From Hermatobates lingyangjiaoensis (lineage: Eukaryota; Arthropoda; Insecta; Hemiptera; Hermatobatidae): a stretch of 64,000 nt of DNA. The stretch is from the NCBI GenBank assembly GCA_026182355.1, contig JAPFBL010000168.1, positions 1,129,501-1,193,500 of the forward strand. Direction: 5' to 3'. The notes beneath the pieces are model-generated. The model had not been told where the DNA came from, made no database searches, and saw nothing but the letters and a program-made list of their open reading frames with translations. Shown piece after piece: positions 12,238 to 21,960 of the stretch; the stretch's first letter is position 1, and every line of letters begins with the position of its first letter. Position numbers and translations under genes: made by a program.

Positions 12238-12280
12238 TGTTCCTGATGATGAACACAAAGTGTTCGAAACGCGTTGAATA
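12238..12280 (+). ncRNA. Hammerhead ribozyme, family A, intact
   Basis: Helix I UGUUC (12238-12242) pairs with GAAUA (12276-12280). Core CUGAUGA is 12243-12249, extra U 12250. Helix II is GAACAC (12251-12256) with GUGUUC (12260-12265) over an AAA loop. GAAA is 12266-12269, helix III the palindrome ACGCGU, H17 U12275. Predicted cleavage follows 12275. All invariant core residues are present. Confidence 0.8.
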
Positions 12281-13294
12281 AAACTTCATTTGTGGAGACT
12301 TTTGTTGGTTTATCCATTTTACCTCAGAATGAGTAAATACCACACAATTACGGATTGCACAACTACTGAGAATTATGTTATTTGTGCAAAAAAAGATGTT
12401 TGTATACTTTTCAGTTACTACAGCTAATGAAAAAACATGAGTTTTTTTTCATCGGGAATGAGAATAGGTTATGAGGGTAGATGAGGTACAGTAGTCGAGA
12501 GCGTACGGTGAAAGATAGTGAATGCAGTCTACTGGGAGGCTTGTCAACAGGCCTGTCAAGAAGGCGTTTCATTATTCAGAAAGCATCTCCCGAATAATCT
12601 CAAGGCTGCTATGAAATTCACGCTAATTGAAACTTGTGAATAAGTCAGCACTGTGCTGGAGGGACTGATTAATGCTCTCTAGGGAGATTCATTTTGGGAC
12701 AGGACTTCCTGATACAGGCGGAAGCAGGGACTGGGTTGAGCGAGCAGGCTATTGTAGATGGTCTAATTATGTTGGATATAATGCTTTCTCTATAGGCATA
12801 ATGATGTTGGAGGAATCAAGGCTGCTCCGAATAGTAGGTAAACACTGGCAGGAAGTGAGCGGTCTTATGGGCTCGATTGTGACACAGGTAACAGGTCATT
12901 AACCTTCTAGGCAACGCATGAAATATGCTGCAGTTTTGTGAAGTAAGAAAACATTAGTGTAGTGTTTCTGTCAAACATTTCTATCTGATGAATACTCTTC
13001 TGACAGGAAATGGAGAGGTTGAAGCGGTTTGAATGAGTGTCAACATTGCAAATTGTAGCACACATGCTGCTCACCTTATAAAATAAGAAAGAGTTTGGTA
13101 TCCAACCAGCCTGAATAACTCTTTGCAGTCCTCTATGCCGCACGGATTGGTGGCTGAAGTGTTCGATGAGGGCTTGACTATCATAAGTAAGAGGAAGGGA
13201 ACAATATACCCGGCATTATGCATCGGATATGCTGCACTTTTCCGCACCAAATATATAAAGCATATAGGAACGAACTCATCTTCTGGGGTCCTAC

Positions 13295-13851
13295 CAGTGA
13301 CGTAGCAAGGAAGGGGTGGTCCGCCCCGTGTGGCACGTGCCAGTGGGCGACATTTTGAGGGGGACAGAATAGAAAATAGAAAAAAAATCAAAATAATAAA
13401 AAGCTAACAAAAAATTTGTAATTTTATACCAAAATGAGTTTTTATGATCGTCATTGTTTAAATATGTTAGCTGTTTAATACTGTTTTTAAACGGATTTTG
13501 AACTGTAATATTTTACAAATTAAAAATAAATTTATTTTAAATTTTTCAAAACTAGTTTTATAATGGGGTTGAAATTTAATATTTTTTTTTTGCGTTACCA
13601 GTTAATTTAATTTCACAATTTTTTTATGATTTGAATTATTCGTTTTGTGTTGAAAAATCTTTGATTTTTTTTTTATTACGACTGTATATGTAAACGAGTG
13701 CTGTAATGAGTTGTAAGTTTCGGACTAATGACAACAGTCTAAAATTAGATCCTTGATTGTAATTCCATGAAAATAAATATTTTGAAGGTTAACGGATTTT
13801 ATCAACAATTATCCGGGGGGGGGGGGGGGGGGGCAAAAATAGTTGCTACTG
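13295..13851. mobile_element. hAT-like MITE with perfect 8-bp TSD
   Basis: The flanking octamer GGTCCTAC is duplicated exactly (13287-13294 and 13852-13859). The ends are CAGTGACGTAGCAA and, complemented from the right, CAGTAGCAAC, a short imperfect inverted repeat typical of hAT elements. The interior is AT-rich and carries a poly-G run of about 19 before the 3' end. No transposase. A diverged relative lies at 31634-32208. Confidence 0.75.
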
Positions 13852-13859
13852 GGTCCTAC

Positions 13860-14330
13860 ATGCTTGCCTATTAGAGGTGACAAAGATTGACTTGGGTTAC
13901 ACTGCATGTCCTTAGGAGGTAATAGAGGTCCATCTATCCTACATAGTGCTTCATATCGTATGTGCACTCTATTCTTGCAGAGTAACAGAACGCCTTGTGT
14001 CGTTCCAGCCTTACAGTCCCAACGAGAATGCCACTATGTCGTTCTGTGTGACATTTATAAATGGGTCTGTAAATGTATGTTGTAATTTCTCTATGTTTCT
14101 TTACCTGTCTTGTACTTTCTTTGGTCGTTTCGGTTCTTATTATGTATATGGGAATATCTGAGCCTTTTGTATATGTCGTATTTGCGTGAGGGTCATCAAA
14201 TATTTTACTTTTGTTTTCATACTCAACTAGTTGACCCGGCAAACTTCGAGTGAACATCGTATAACAATCAGTGAATGTCGTATAAACATCAGTGAATGCC
14301 ATGTAACCATCATGTCATTTAACAATCAGT
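13860..14330. repeat. Possible low-copy dispersed repeat
   Basis: The segment 13930-14040 shares scattered blocks with 16680-16760 (CTACA...TGC, TTGCAGAGTAACAGAACG versus TGTGCAGTAAGAACAGG, CTTGTGTCG, CCAG.CCTTAC). This suggests diverged copies of one repeat. The function is unknown, and the open frame on the minus strand (13934-14302) shows no recognisable domain. Confidence 0.35.
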
Positions 14331-14933
14331 GAATGTCGTATTAATTTTAACTGAACTTAATTTGGTATTTAATTATTAACATAATTAATATCCTGATAGA
14401 CGCTCTACTACCTTACCTATAATATATTAAATTCGAACAATAATAATAACTTATTATAAGTAATAATAACTCAACTTTATAATAAGTAATCACAATATCA
14501 AACTCATTAACAACCAGCTGATGTTTTGTTTAATTAGTCACTTTGTTCCAACCATCACACCATAGAATGCGTCAGAAAATACGAGTATGTACCTGATTGA
14601 GGTTGACTTTTTGCATTTTAAAATGTTATTGTTCTAACATATTCTGTAAACTCATTAGAAGAAATGAAAGTTTTTTAATGAATTTATAAATGGCAATTTT
14701 ATTTCACTATTGGTAATTGATGGGTTCTTCGGCGGCCCCACTTAGTTAAATTTCGAGCACTCTCGTGTTACGTCAGTCATACTCAGGTAAATATCGGTCA
14801 CACTCGGGCATCACACCGTAGGTAGGTATTACCGTAGTAGTGTATTAGTATATAAGATAATCTAATTCTATTGATTAAAGGTCTTGTATGAAGCAGACCT
14901 ACTGATGTTGCGTGCGTCCCAGTGTACCTAATA

Positions 14934-15768
14934 CTGAGGTTCTTAAAGTGAGTTCCGCGGAACTCAGGAGTTCCTTAACGAACTAACTGGTGTTCCACCA
15001 CATGGTGTTCACAGCACACCATAAACATTTAAATAAAACGTTTTTCCATTTTTTATTTTCATTTTTTTTTTTTAGTGTTTATGGATTTATTCAGTGTTTT
15101 TTGTGAATTATGAAACCGAAGAATGAGTATATCTATTTTTTCCTTCAAAGTAGTACTCCTACTTTGATGGAGTTTATTGCAATATTTTTACATGCTCCAT
15201 GCTCCATATAATACATGTAAATATTATATACGTTTACATGTGTATAATATTGATATAGTATATCTACTTATACTTGTAAGTGGAAGTCAAAATTGTATTC
15301 ATATTTAGAATGAATAACTTGTCAATTTTTGACTATAAAAATAGCACTTGATACATTGCTGCCATTTCCCACTATCTACTTAGGTAAAACTAGATTTTCC
15401 TTTTATACTGCGATATAACTAAATACTCAAATAAACTCAATACTGCTGCTAACTTGAGAATCAAACTCTCATCTATAAAGCTAAAAATGATTACAAAATA
15501 AAGTTTGTTTTAAAATTACTAGTAATTCTGTTTTATGTTTATGTACTTGTGAGAAATATGAAAATTAAAATCTTTTAGCTTTGAATTTTTATTTGAGAAA
15601 TACACATTGCAGTCATATTAATTTTTAATTTTTTTTAAACATTTATACTATTTATAAAGGCATGTGAAATTATTTATATTATGATTGCATAAAATTAGAA
15701 TCTGGTGTTCCCGGGAAAGTTACTGAATCAAAAAGGGTTCCGCGTCAAAAAAAGTTTGAGAAAATCTG
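14934..15768. mobile_element. hAT-like non-autonomous element
   Basis: The 5' end CTGAGGTTCTTAAAGTGAG with GTTCCGCGGAACTC, and the complement of the 3' end (CAGATTTTCTCAAAC, then GCGGAACCC), form a diverged inverted repeat of a common hAT type. The flanks ACCTAATA (14926-14933) and ATCTAATA (15769-15776) match in 7 of 8 positions, the expected hAT duplication. The mariner at 15775 inserted into the TA of the right-hand duplication. Interior non-coding. Confidence 0.65.
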
Positions 15769-15774
15769 ATCTAA

Positions 15775-16413
15775 TACGAGGGCGGATTGATAAGTCAGTG
15801 ACTTTTTGAATTTCCCGCGCAGTTACTCCAAATGCAACAGTGCTGCCGTCATCTGTAATTTATTAGTGGACAACTATCTAATTATGAGTCACAGCTACCA
15901 GATGCAGTCGGTGTTTGATAATCATTCAAAGCAGACAGCCTCGTGTATTTTTACGAAAATGGAAAAAAGTGAATTTCGTGGGTTGATGAAGCATTACTTT
16001 TTACGTAAAAAATCCATCACTGAAACTAAAGAAAGACTTAATAAATACTACGGGGACTTGGCACCATCAATTTCAATGGTTAAGAAGTGGTTTACAGAGT
16101 TCCGTTGGGGTCGTACCAGCACTGGTGACGCCGAGCGTTCAGGTCGAACAAAACAAGTGATCATGCCGGAAATTGTCGATAAAATCTATGAAATGATATT
16201 GGAAGGAATAAATAAATAATAAATATTTAAATAATGGTAATAAATAAATCAATAATAATGAAACGTATTATTAGGAGGGAATAAAAAAATTAGAAAAACT
16301 CTGGACTAAATGTATCGAGCTAAAAGGTGATTATGTAGAAAAATAAAATGTTTCTTTGCCGAAAAAATTTTGTTTCATTCAAAAAGTCACGGACTTATCA
16401 AACCGACCTCGTA
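15775..16413 (+). mobile_element. Internally deleted irritans-type mariner
   Basis: Inverted termini TACGAGGGCGGATTGATAAG (left) and, complemented from the right, TACGAGGTCGGTTTGATAAG enclose 639 bp, about half the usual ~1.3 kb mariner. TA dinucleotides form the target duplication. The two ends of the transposase ORF survive (15959-16219 and 16290-16346), but the central catalytic DD34D region is gone. It cannot encode active transposase but keeps both termini, so it could in principle be mobilised in trans. Confidence 0.85.
15959..16346 (+). pseudogene. Mariner transposase, N- and C-terminal remnants
   Basis: The start at 15959 (MEKSEFRGLMKHYFLRKK) opens the mariner DNA-binding region. It continues through a helix-turn-helix with YGDLAPSISMVKKWFTEF and the linker RTSTGDAERSGRTK, then PEIVDKIYEMILEG, before a stop at 16219. 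After a deletion, LEKLWTKCIELKGDYVEK and a stop at 16344-16346 match the usual C-terminus. The catalytic triad region is missing. The longer frame from 15806 includes 5' untranslated sequence. Family known; deletion seen directly. Confidence 0.85.
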
Positions 16414-17139
16414 GTATGATAGGCCAGGGTGAGGTTGAAGAGAAGGTTTTGTGATTGATGTCTTTTCGGTTAGGAGATTCATCATCAACCCTACAACAAG
16501 ACACTGAGCATTCTACTGTCATTTATTGTAGAATATAAGTAGACATTGTGCTAGTTATGTTTTAAAGGTTCTTTGCCTAGTCAATAGCTCTTCGCTGTCG
16601 GATACGGCAGGAAGTGGGAGAGTTAGCTGTAGGTAGGCTTGGCTGTTTTGTTCCATATGACGAAGAGGCCATCAACCCTACACAATGCATTAGGTGCGCT
16701 GCACTCTTCCATTGTGCAGTAAGAACAGGTCTTGTGTCGACCAGTCCTTACTGCCTCACGGCCCGCTCCCAATGACTTATGAGTGCTACCAAAATGAACC
16801 ATCAATAGTCAGATGTGTTCACAGTTCTACAAATATACCTAGAAAATATTCCAATATTATGTTTTTGCGCCGTTATCTCCAAATAAATAATAATTTTGCC
16901 TCATAATTTGACTTATTATCCATTCCTATTTAACATACCAATATAGTTATTATTAACAACATTTTTTGGCTAGATTATTCCTTGTTATCGCTTAAAATAA
17001 TCCACTATATAAAAACCATCATCCATCTATAATCTATCCTTTGAATTCACTATTGCTCTCGTATGAGTCGATGTTTATAACTCATAAGGTAAGATATATA
17101 TATACGTTGGCTTTCGTCTTCTCACCGATCAACTTCCTT

Positions 17140-17178
17140 TCCTAAGGTCGACCGTTAAAAGGGTCGAAATATTAAATG
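17140..17178 (+). ncRNA. Decayed hammerhead-like motif, family L
   Basis: A CUAAGGUC segment stands where CUGANGA should be, then helix II GACC/GGGUC, then GAAAUAUU. A related minus-strand relic is at about 54000-54060 and another at about 53722-53765. The core is too damaged for activity. Confidence 0.4.
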
Positions 17179-17234
17179 TGAATCCAAGTATCTGTTTTTC
17201 ATTCATGTTTCTCTAAGTTTTTAAAGTATATATA

Positions 17235-17305
17235 TACATATATACTTGTAAATTTTGGTAGCAGTCCTTTCTTTAAGTAAATATCATTAAAAATACATGC
17301 ATATT
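17235..17305 (-). pseudogene. Penelope-like ORF fragment, truncated at (TA)n
   Basis: On the minus strand IFNDIYLKKGLLPKFTS can be read up to about 17243, then TA repeats. It is homologous to IFNNMCVKEGLLPKFTN at 48294-48343, which also ends at (TA)n. The short peptide resembles the segment upstream of the reverse transcriptase in Penelope-like ORFs. That assignment comes from memory of the family and needs a search. Confidence 0.4.
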
Positions 17306-17329
17306 ATTATTACCACTACATTTGCGATC

Positions 17330-17385
17330 GAAGATGGACAACGTCCGAAAGCGCTCCAACGACTCCAAGATCATCGTACGAGGTA
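17330..17385 (+). ncRNA. Decayed hammerhead-like motif, family K
   Basis: UCGAAGA where CUGAAGA is expected, extra U, helix II GGAC/GUCC, GAAA, and a six-base palindromic helix III AGCGCU followed by C. Helix I is unclear. It lies directly upstream (divergent) of the Penelope-like ORF fragment at 17235-17305. Confidence 0.45.
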
Positions 17386-18722
17386 TGACGGCTTGCCATA
17401 TTAATAATATAAATTATTACAAATGTAACTATAATTTGCAGACACTTGCCACGTGATAAGTTTCTATCTTCCTGAATAACGATTTTGTTATTGCATCTAA
17501 ACTAGATAACGTACTTCCTACAGTCAACATGTTTCAGCTATTTCTTAGAGCCATCTTCCATACTGGAATGATTCTCAATTTTTTTCCCCTTTTATATAGA
17601 CAAGATAGAGTCAATTAGGAGGATTAAGGTTGTCTGTTCAAAGCTGTTGGGTGAGTGACCCAAGAGGTCGCTGTTACTACCTGAGCTTGGTCTATTTGGC
17701 CTTGTGTTCCAAATTACATCAAAATTTTATCACTATTTTCTTACTGAATATTGACAGTTGTTTCGTTTTTTGTATGCATACAGCTTCAATCATTTTAAGT
17801 CTATGATAATCCCTTTCTTTATTATTTATGTTGGTACCTGCTACAATGTCTCTTGTTAACGTTATGTCGGAAGTTAATAATAATATAAAAAGTCTGTAAG
17901 GTAAAATTTAGGATCCCTGATATAGAATCAAGTCGGTACTGGGATTTACCCTTGGCTGGAGTTGTATACAAGTAACATTGAGCCACACTGTCGGCTTCAA
18001 GGATGGTACGAAAAGTGAAATTCCCAATTCCCATTAGGATGGGCGTTACAAGCAATAACAACAGTCACGCTTTTGCAATCCAATGACTTTTTTGTATATT
18101 TGTTTTAAATTAGGAGGAAACGATAATAGCACAAAGCGTGGGGTTGCTTCCTCCGTATTCCGCCCACAAAAGCATTAACTGAATCCGATTAAGTCAATTA
18201 TTCCTGCTCTGGTTTAGATATTATATATGTAGTAAATAATATTGCATTGTTTCAACATATTAATTTAAACAATCATTCTATGAAATGAGAAGATTCGAAG
18301 TGATTGGTATTTCTCTCGTCTAATACTGAAAGAAACTTAGTAGAAAGTGCCCTAATTAACTATCATGGGCTATACTTAATGATATAAGTCATGGGCTATT
18401 TAGACTAGATGAAGTTTTAATTAAGGCTTAGCTAAACAATTGAACCTGTGGATGATCTTGGAAATGTACGAGTATCTTTGAACATGAACTCTGACCAGAT
18501 TGTTGATTCTAATAATATAGCTTAATTTATTTTCTTCCTCCTTGTATTCTTGTTTCGTTTATTTATTTATTATTGTTTAGTCTATATATATTTTTATACT
18601 TAATTCATATATTTATTATATATATATATATAATGTAAACAGGAAAACGATGCAAAAGGACAACAAACGTTTCACGGTAAATCACAAACACAGAACTAAG
18701 GAACAAACAAACACACTTACTG

Positions 18723-18755
18723 TCTCTAATTTTCGGTTGAACCGTCATCAGGAGA
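18723..18755 (-). ncRNA. Hammerhead ribozyme, family D, intact
   Basis: Minus strand: helix I UCUC (18752-18755) with GAGA (18723-18726), core CUGAUGA (18745-18751), extra C, helix II GGU/ACC with a UCA triloop, GAAA, loopless helix III AAUU, H17 A. All core residues conserved. The helix I pair is unique to this family and fully complementary. Confidence 0.75.
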
Positions 18756-18835
18756 GTTGAGATAAGGACACCAAACGCACTTGTGAAGTCTCCTACCGTC
18801 ACTTCACAAGTGCGTTTGGTGTCCTTATCTCAACC

Positions 18836-18867
18836 CTCCTGATGATGGTTCAACCGAAAATTAGAGA
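18836..18867 (+). ncRNA. Hammerhead ribozyme, family D, intact
   Basis: Helix I CUC (18836-18838) with GAG (18864-18866), core CUGAUGA (18839-18845), extra U (C in the partner arm, so this position is free to vary), helix II GGU/ACC, GAAA at 18856-18859, AAUU, H17 A18863. Confidence 0.7.
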
Positions 18868-18944
18868 CAGAAAGTGTGTTTGTTCCTTAGTTCTGTGTTT
18901 GTGATTTACCGTGAAACATATATATAATTATATATATATAAACC

Positions 18945-19137
18945 AATTCAAAGAGATGATTCCACGAACTAAATAAACTATATTGACACAAAGAACACTC
19001 AGAAATGAAGCAGAAACTCACTACTATATTTCGATGTCCCGTCATCAGGAAATGTCATCAGGATGTCCTGATGACGGGACGTCGAAATATAGTCGTGAGT
19101 TTCTGTTTCATTTCCGAGTGTTCTTTCAGTCAATATA

Positions 19138-19138
<1 letters not shown>
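18945..19138. mobile_element. Hammerhead palindrome, family I
   Basis: Inverted arms meet near 19060. Motifs at about 19024-19053 (minus) and 19067-19097 (plus) keep CUGAUGA, extra C, GAAA and AUAU, but helix II is only GG/UC and helix I is poor. The arms end at (TA)n on the right. A related remnant is at about 29705-29800 and another at about 47385-47470. Confidence 0.6.

Positions 19139-19181
<43 letters not shown>
19139..19181. repeat. (TA)n microsatellite
   Basis: A pure TA run that separates the family I and family C palindromes; another TA run (19398-19431) closes the family C element. Confidence 0.85.
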
Positions 19182-19184
<3 letters not shown>

Positions 19185-19246
19185 TTCACATAAACACGTG
19201 AAACAACAATCAATGATCAAACCACAATAAGAAAATGGGAAAACAA

Positions 19247-19289
19247 GACTAAGATCTTTCAACCGTAACAAGCGGTCTTCGTCAGAGTC
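19247..19289 (-). ncRNA. Hammerhead ribozyme, family C, intact
   Basis: Minus strand: helix I GACU (19286-19289) with AGUC (19247-19250), core CUGACGA (19279-19285), extra A, helix II GACCG/CGGUU over CUUGUUA, GAAA, palindromic AGAUCU, H17 U. Every core base and every helix is intact. Confidence 0.8.
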
Positions 19290-19319
19290 AAAAACCATCT
19301 AGTGTTCAGTTGGGTTTTT

Positions 19320-19362
19320 GACTCTGACGAAGACCGCTTGTTACGGTTGAAAGATCTTAGTT
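19320..19362 (+). ncRNA. Hammerhead ribozyme, family C, intact
   Basis: Helix I GACU (19320-19323) with AGUU (19359-19362, one G-U pair), core CUGACGA 19324-19330, extra A19331, helix II GACCG (19332-19336)/CGGUU (19344-19348), GAAA 19349-19352, AGAUCU, H17 U19358. Confidence 0.8.
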
Positions 19363-19395
19363 TTGTTTTCCCATTTCTTATTGTGGTTTGATCAT

Positions 19396-19434
<39 letters not shown>

Positions 19435-19627
19435 GTATACTTTATTAATATTTATTCTTACTGCTCACCTTGCATTGTTAATTTTATTGGGTATTTTTTT
19501 CTTATCAAGTTATATTGTTACTTGAATTTTTAGCAGTATACCAATATAACATAGGAAGTTATGTAAGAAGGTAGCAATAACTTTTATTTTAATAAAAATA
19601 ACTTTTATTTTAGTTTGTACTTTCTTT

Positions 19628-19665
19628 TCTGCCCTGATGACATAAATTGAAAGGCCTCAGGGCAT
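19628..19665 (+). ncRNA. Hammerhead motif, family E, older copy
   Basis: CUGAUGA at 19634-19640, extra C, AUAAAUU in place of helix II, GAAA at 19649-19652, palindromic AGGCCU, then CAGGGC. Helix I would pair only if two bases were lost next to the core. Same family as 21648-21790. Confidence 0.55.
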
Positions 19666-20794
19666 TTATTTCTATTGTTTTCTTTTTTAATGTGGTTTAA
19701 ACTTCATAATATTGCTTAAATATATTGGTTCAGTAAATATTTTTTTTTTCCTTTTGAGAAGTACATCTAAGATTCTGTTAGTAAGTCAAATAGGTCTAGA
19801 TTATATCAATCAGATATTTGAGGATAGATTCGCAAAGTAGTTGTGCATGCAGTGTACTGTAGGATTAGTAAACCCCTGTTAACAAGGAGGGAAGGATGGT
19901 GGAGTGCCGCGAACATGTCACGACTCCAGGGGTGATAAGGCTCTCCTTCACCTTTGCTTCCCTGAGTCATCATCCTTTGGTTAGTAAGCAGCTGTTCTTG
20001 CTTGATGCAATCATTACTGAGCAGGAATTGAACCACTTGACTGATATGAGGATGGTATAGTAACCACTTGACAAATCATGTAGCTCACACCAGTTTGAAG
20101 AAATATCTTATTTAAACAATTATTAACTTCTTATTCTACACAGTTATATCTTGACAACATTATTTTTAATTAAATTTAGTTTAAATATTAAATTGTGTGT
20201 TTGTATAGCATTGCAGTAATCGTATCTTTTTCCCCATATCAATATTTAGTATAGGTAACACCCTGATGTACTCTGTAACCAACACTAGAATCCAAGAAAG
20301 TGAAGCGTTTTAATAATAATAATATAAATAAAAAAAATATGTATCTTACTTATTTAAATAATATATCAGAAGAGTACGGAAAATAGAGTATGGCAGAACC
20401 CAGAGAGTTATTCTACGAATCTTTAATATATATATATATATATTAGAATAGTAACACGCAGAGAAAGACACACACTTACTAACTCGAATTTTCAGATAGT
20501 AAGTGTTACTATTTTCAGATAATTTTCAAAACGCAACAGCTGGTCTCCTTAAGTAAGTGTCTCTTCTCTGCGTGTTACTATCCTTCGTTTATGAACTTGT
20601 CTCTACCCAGTTTAGATCGAATTACCGTTTTTTAAGTATATATATATATATAGTTTACTTAATAATCGGAAAGACGATCCAAACTGGATGCAATGCGAGT
20701 TAAACATTGACGAAGTAAAGTATGAGTTCGTAACTGTGTTTTTTCACTCTATGTTCAATTTTGAACCCTTATATACATATATATAAAGATTTCA

Positions 20795-20978
20795 CATAAA
20801 GACGAGAAATGACAATCAATGATCAAACCACAATATGAAATGGGAAAACAAGACTAAGATCTTTCAACAATTTTGCGGTTGGCAGTTTGAAGTTGGGTTT
20901 GGTTTTTGACCCTGACGAAGATCGCTTGTTGAGGTTGAAAGATCTTAGTCTTCTTTTCCCATTCTATATTGTGGTTTG

Positions 20979-20985
<7 letters not shown>
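20795..20985. mobile_element. Hammerhead palindrome, family C, degraded
   Basis: Left arm motif broken (near 20850-20880). Right arm 20908-20950 keeps CUGACGA, extra A, GAAA and AGAUCU with helix I GACC/AGUC (one mismatch) and helix II GAUCG/AGGUU (one mismatch). A further degraded copy is 21022-21235 (CUGACAA core at 21129-21168). Both are bounded by (TA)n. Confidence 0.65.
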
Positions 20986-21014
<29 letters not shown>

Positions 21015-21647
21015 AGTATACAAGATTTCACCTAAACACGTGAAATAACAATCAAAGTTCAAACCACAATAAGAAATGGAAATAAAAGACTAGGTTCTTC
21101 CAACCATAACCATTTCTGTAGGGTTTTTGACTCTGACAAAGACCGTTGTTACGTTTCAACGATCTTAGCATTTTTTTCCTATTTCATATTGTGGTTTGAT
21201 CGTTGATTGTTATTTCACGTGTTTATGTGAAATCCTTTTATATATATATATACATTAGAATATGTCACATATTAGTACGGTTGATCTCTTATACTGTCAA
21301 GTATTACTGTTCTTTGTGCTAGCCTGATCATGTTTTAGTTGTTAGTTTGTCTTTTCTTATTTATTCTTAGTTATTGCATTACTGTACACACTGTATTCAA
21401 GTTTATGTGGTTTGAAATAGAGTAATTAACTCCCTCAAAGTATGTGTACTACTCTGAGGAAACGAAGCTATCTCAGTGCAACTCTGAATCGCTATCGTGT
21501 TGATCGTTCAATCTATATGTATATCTATATGTATATGTATATATATGTTATATGTATATATATATTATTATATATGTATATATGTATATATGAATGAAAA
21601 CAAACCACAAGGAAAAAAAAAAAAAAAGAAAACAGATGGAAAAAAAT

Positions 21648-21682
21648 GCTCTGAGGCCTTTCAATTTATGTCATCAGAGAGC
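21648..21682 (-). ncRNA. Hammerhead ribozyme, family E (no clear helix II)
   Basis: Minus strand: helix I GCUCU (21678-21682) with AGAGC (21648-21652), core CUGAUGA (21671-21677), extra C, AUAAAUU in place of helix II, GAAA, six-base palindrome AGGCCU, H17 C. Strong helices I and III, but helix II is at most a couple of A-U pairs. Confidence 0.6.
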
Positions 21683-21753
21683 AAACAAGGTAAGAACTAG
21701 AAAGTAACATAAAAGGTATACCTTTTATGTTACTTTCTAGTTCTTACCTTGTT

Positions 21754-21790
21754 TGCTCTCTGATGACATAAATTGAAAGGCCTCAGAGCA
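21754..21790 (+). ncRNA. Hammerhead ribozyme, family E (no clear helix II)
   Basis: Helix I UGCUCU (21754-21759) with AGAGCA (21785-21790), core CUGAUGA 21760-21766, extra C, AUAAAUU 21768-21774, GAAA 21775-21778, AGGCCU 21778-21783, H17 C21784. Mirror image of 21648-21682. Confidence 0.6.
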
Positions 21791-21917
21791 TTTTTTTCCA
21801 TCTGTTTTCTTTTTTTTTTTTTTTTTTTTCCTTGTGGTTTGTTTTCATTGATTGCATCACGTGTTTATTGTGATTTATCTGCATGCATATGTATATATAT
21901 ATATGAGTTGGGTTTTT

Positions 21918-21960
21918 GACTCTGACGAAGACCGCTTGTTACGGTTGAAAGATCTTAGTC
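21918..21960 (+). ncRNA. Hammerhead ribozyme, family C, intact, single
   Basis: Helix I GACU (21918-21921)/AGUC (21957-21960), core CUGACGA 21922-21928, extra A, helix II GACCG (21930-21934)/CGGUU (21942-21946), GAAA 21947-21950, AGAUCU, H17 U21956. The left arm is missing and the copy sits directly between TA-rich runs. Confidence 0.8.

Larger units (their letters stand above)
12043..12364. mobile_element. Complete hammerhead palindrome with TSD, family A
   Basis: A near-perfect palindrome (about 12043-12330, centre near 12186) extended on the right by ATGAGTAAATACCACAC and following bases. The direct repeat ACTGAGAATTAT flanks it at 12031-12042 and 12365-12376, a 12-bp target-site duplication. 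This shows that the inverted pair moved as one unit. Outward-pointing hammerheads sit at 12095-12133 (minus) and 12238-12280 (plus). A variable-length TSD of this size fits Penelope-like elements (family knowledge); the assignment is inference. Confidence 0.8.
18640..18925. mobile_element. Hammerhead palindrome, family D
   Basis: Inverted arms of about 140 bp (centre near 18795) share GGTAAATCACAAACACAG and the CACTTGTGAAG/CTTCACAAGTG core. Each arm has an intact outward hammerhead (18723-18755 minus, 18836-18867 plus). (TA)n flanks both sides. This is the only pair in the window with both ribozymes intact besides families C (19.2-19.4 kb) and E. Confidence 0.75.
19185..19397. mobile_element. 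Hammerhead palindrome, family C
   Basis: Near-perfect inverted arms, centre about 19305, each starting from the TTTCACATAAACACGTGAAA-type end and running through AATGATCAAACCACAATAAG. Two intact outward hammerheads. Lies between two (TA)n runs. Confidence 0.8.
21590..21850. mobile_element. Hammerhead palindrome, family E, near perfect
   Basis: An almost perfect inverted repeat of two ~130-bp arms with no spacer (GGTATACC, 21715-21722, is the centre). Poly-A near 21613-21627 and poly-T in the other arm differ slightly in length. Both arms hold an intact outward hammerhead motif. The near identity suggests a recent origin. Confidence 0.8.
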
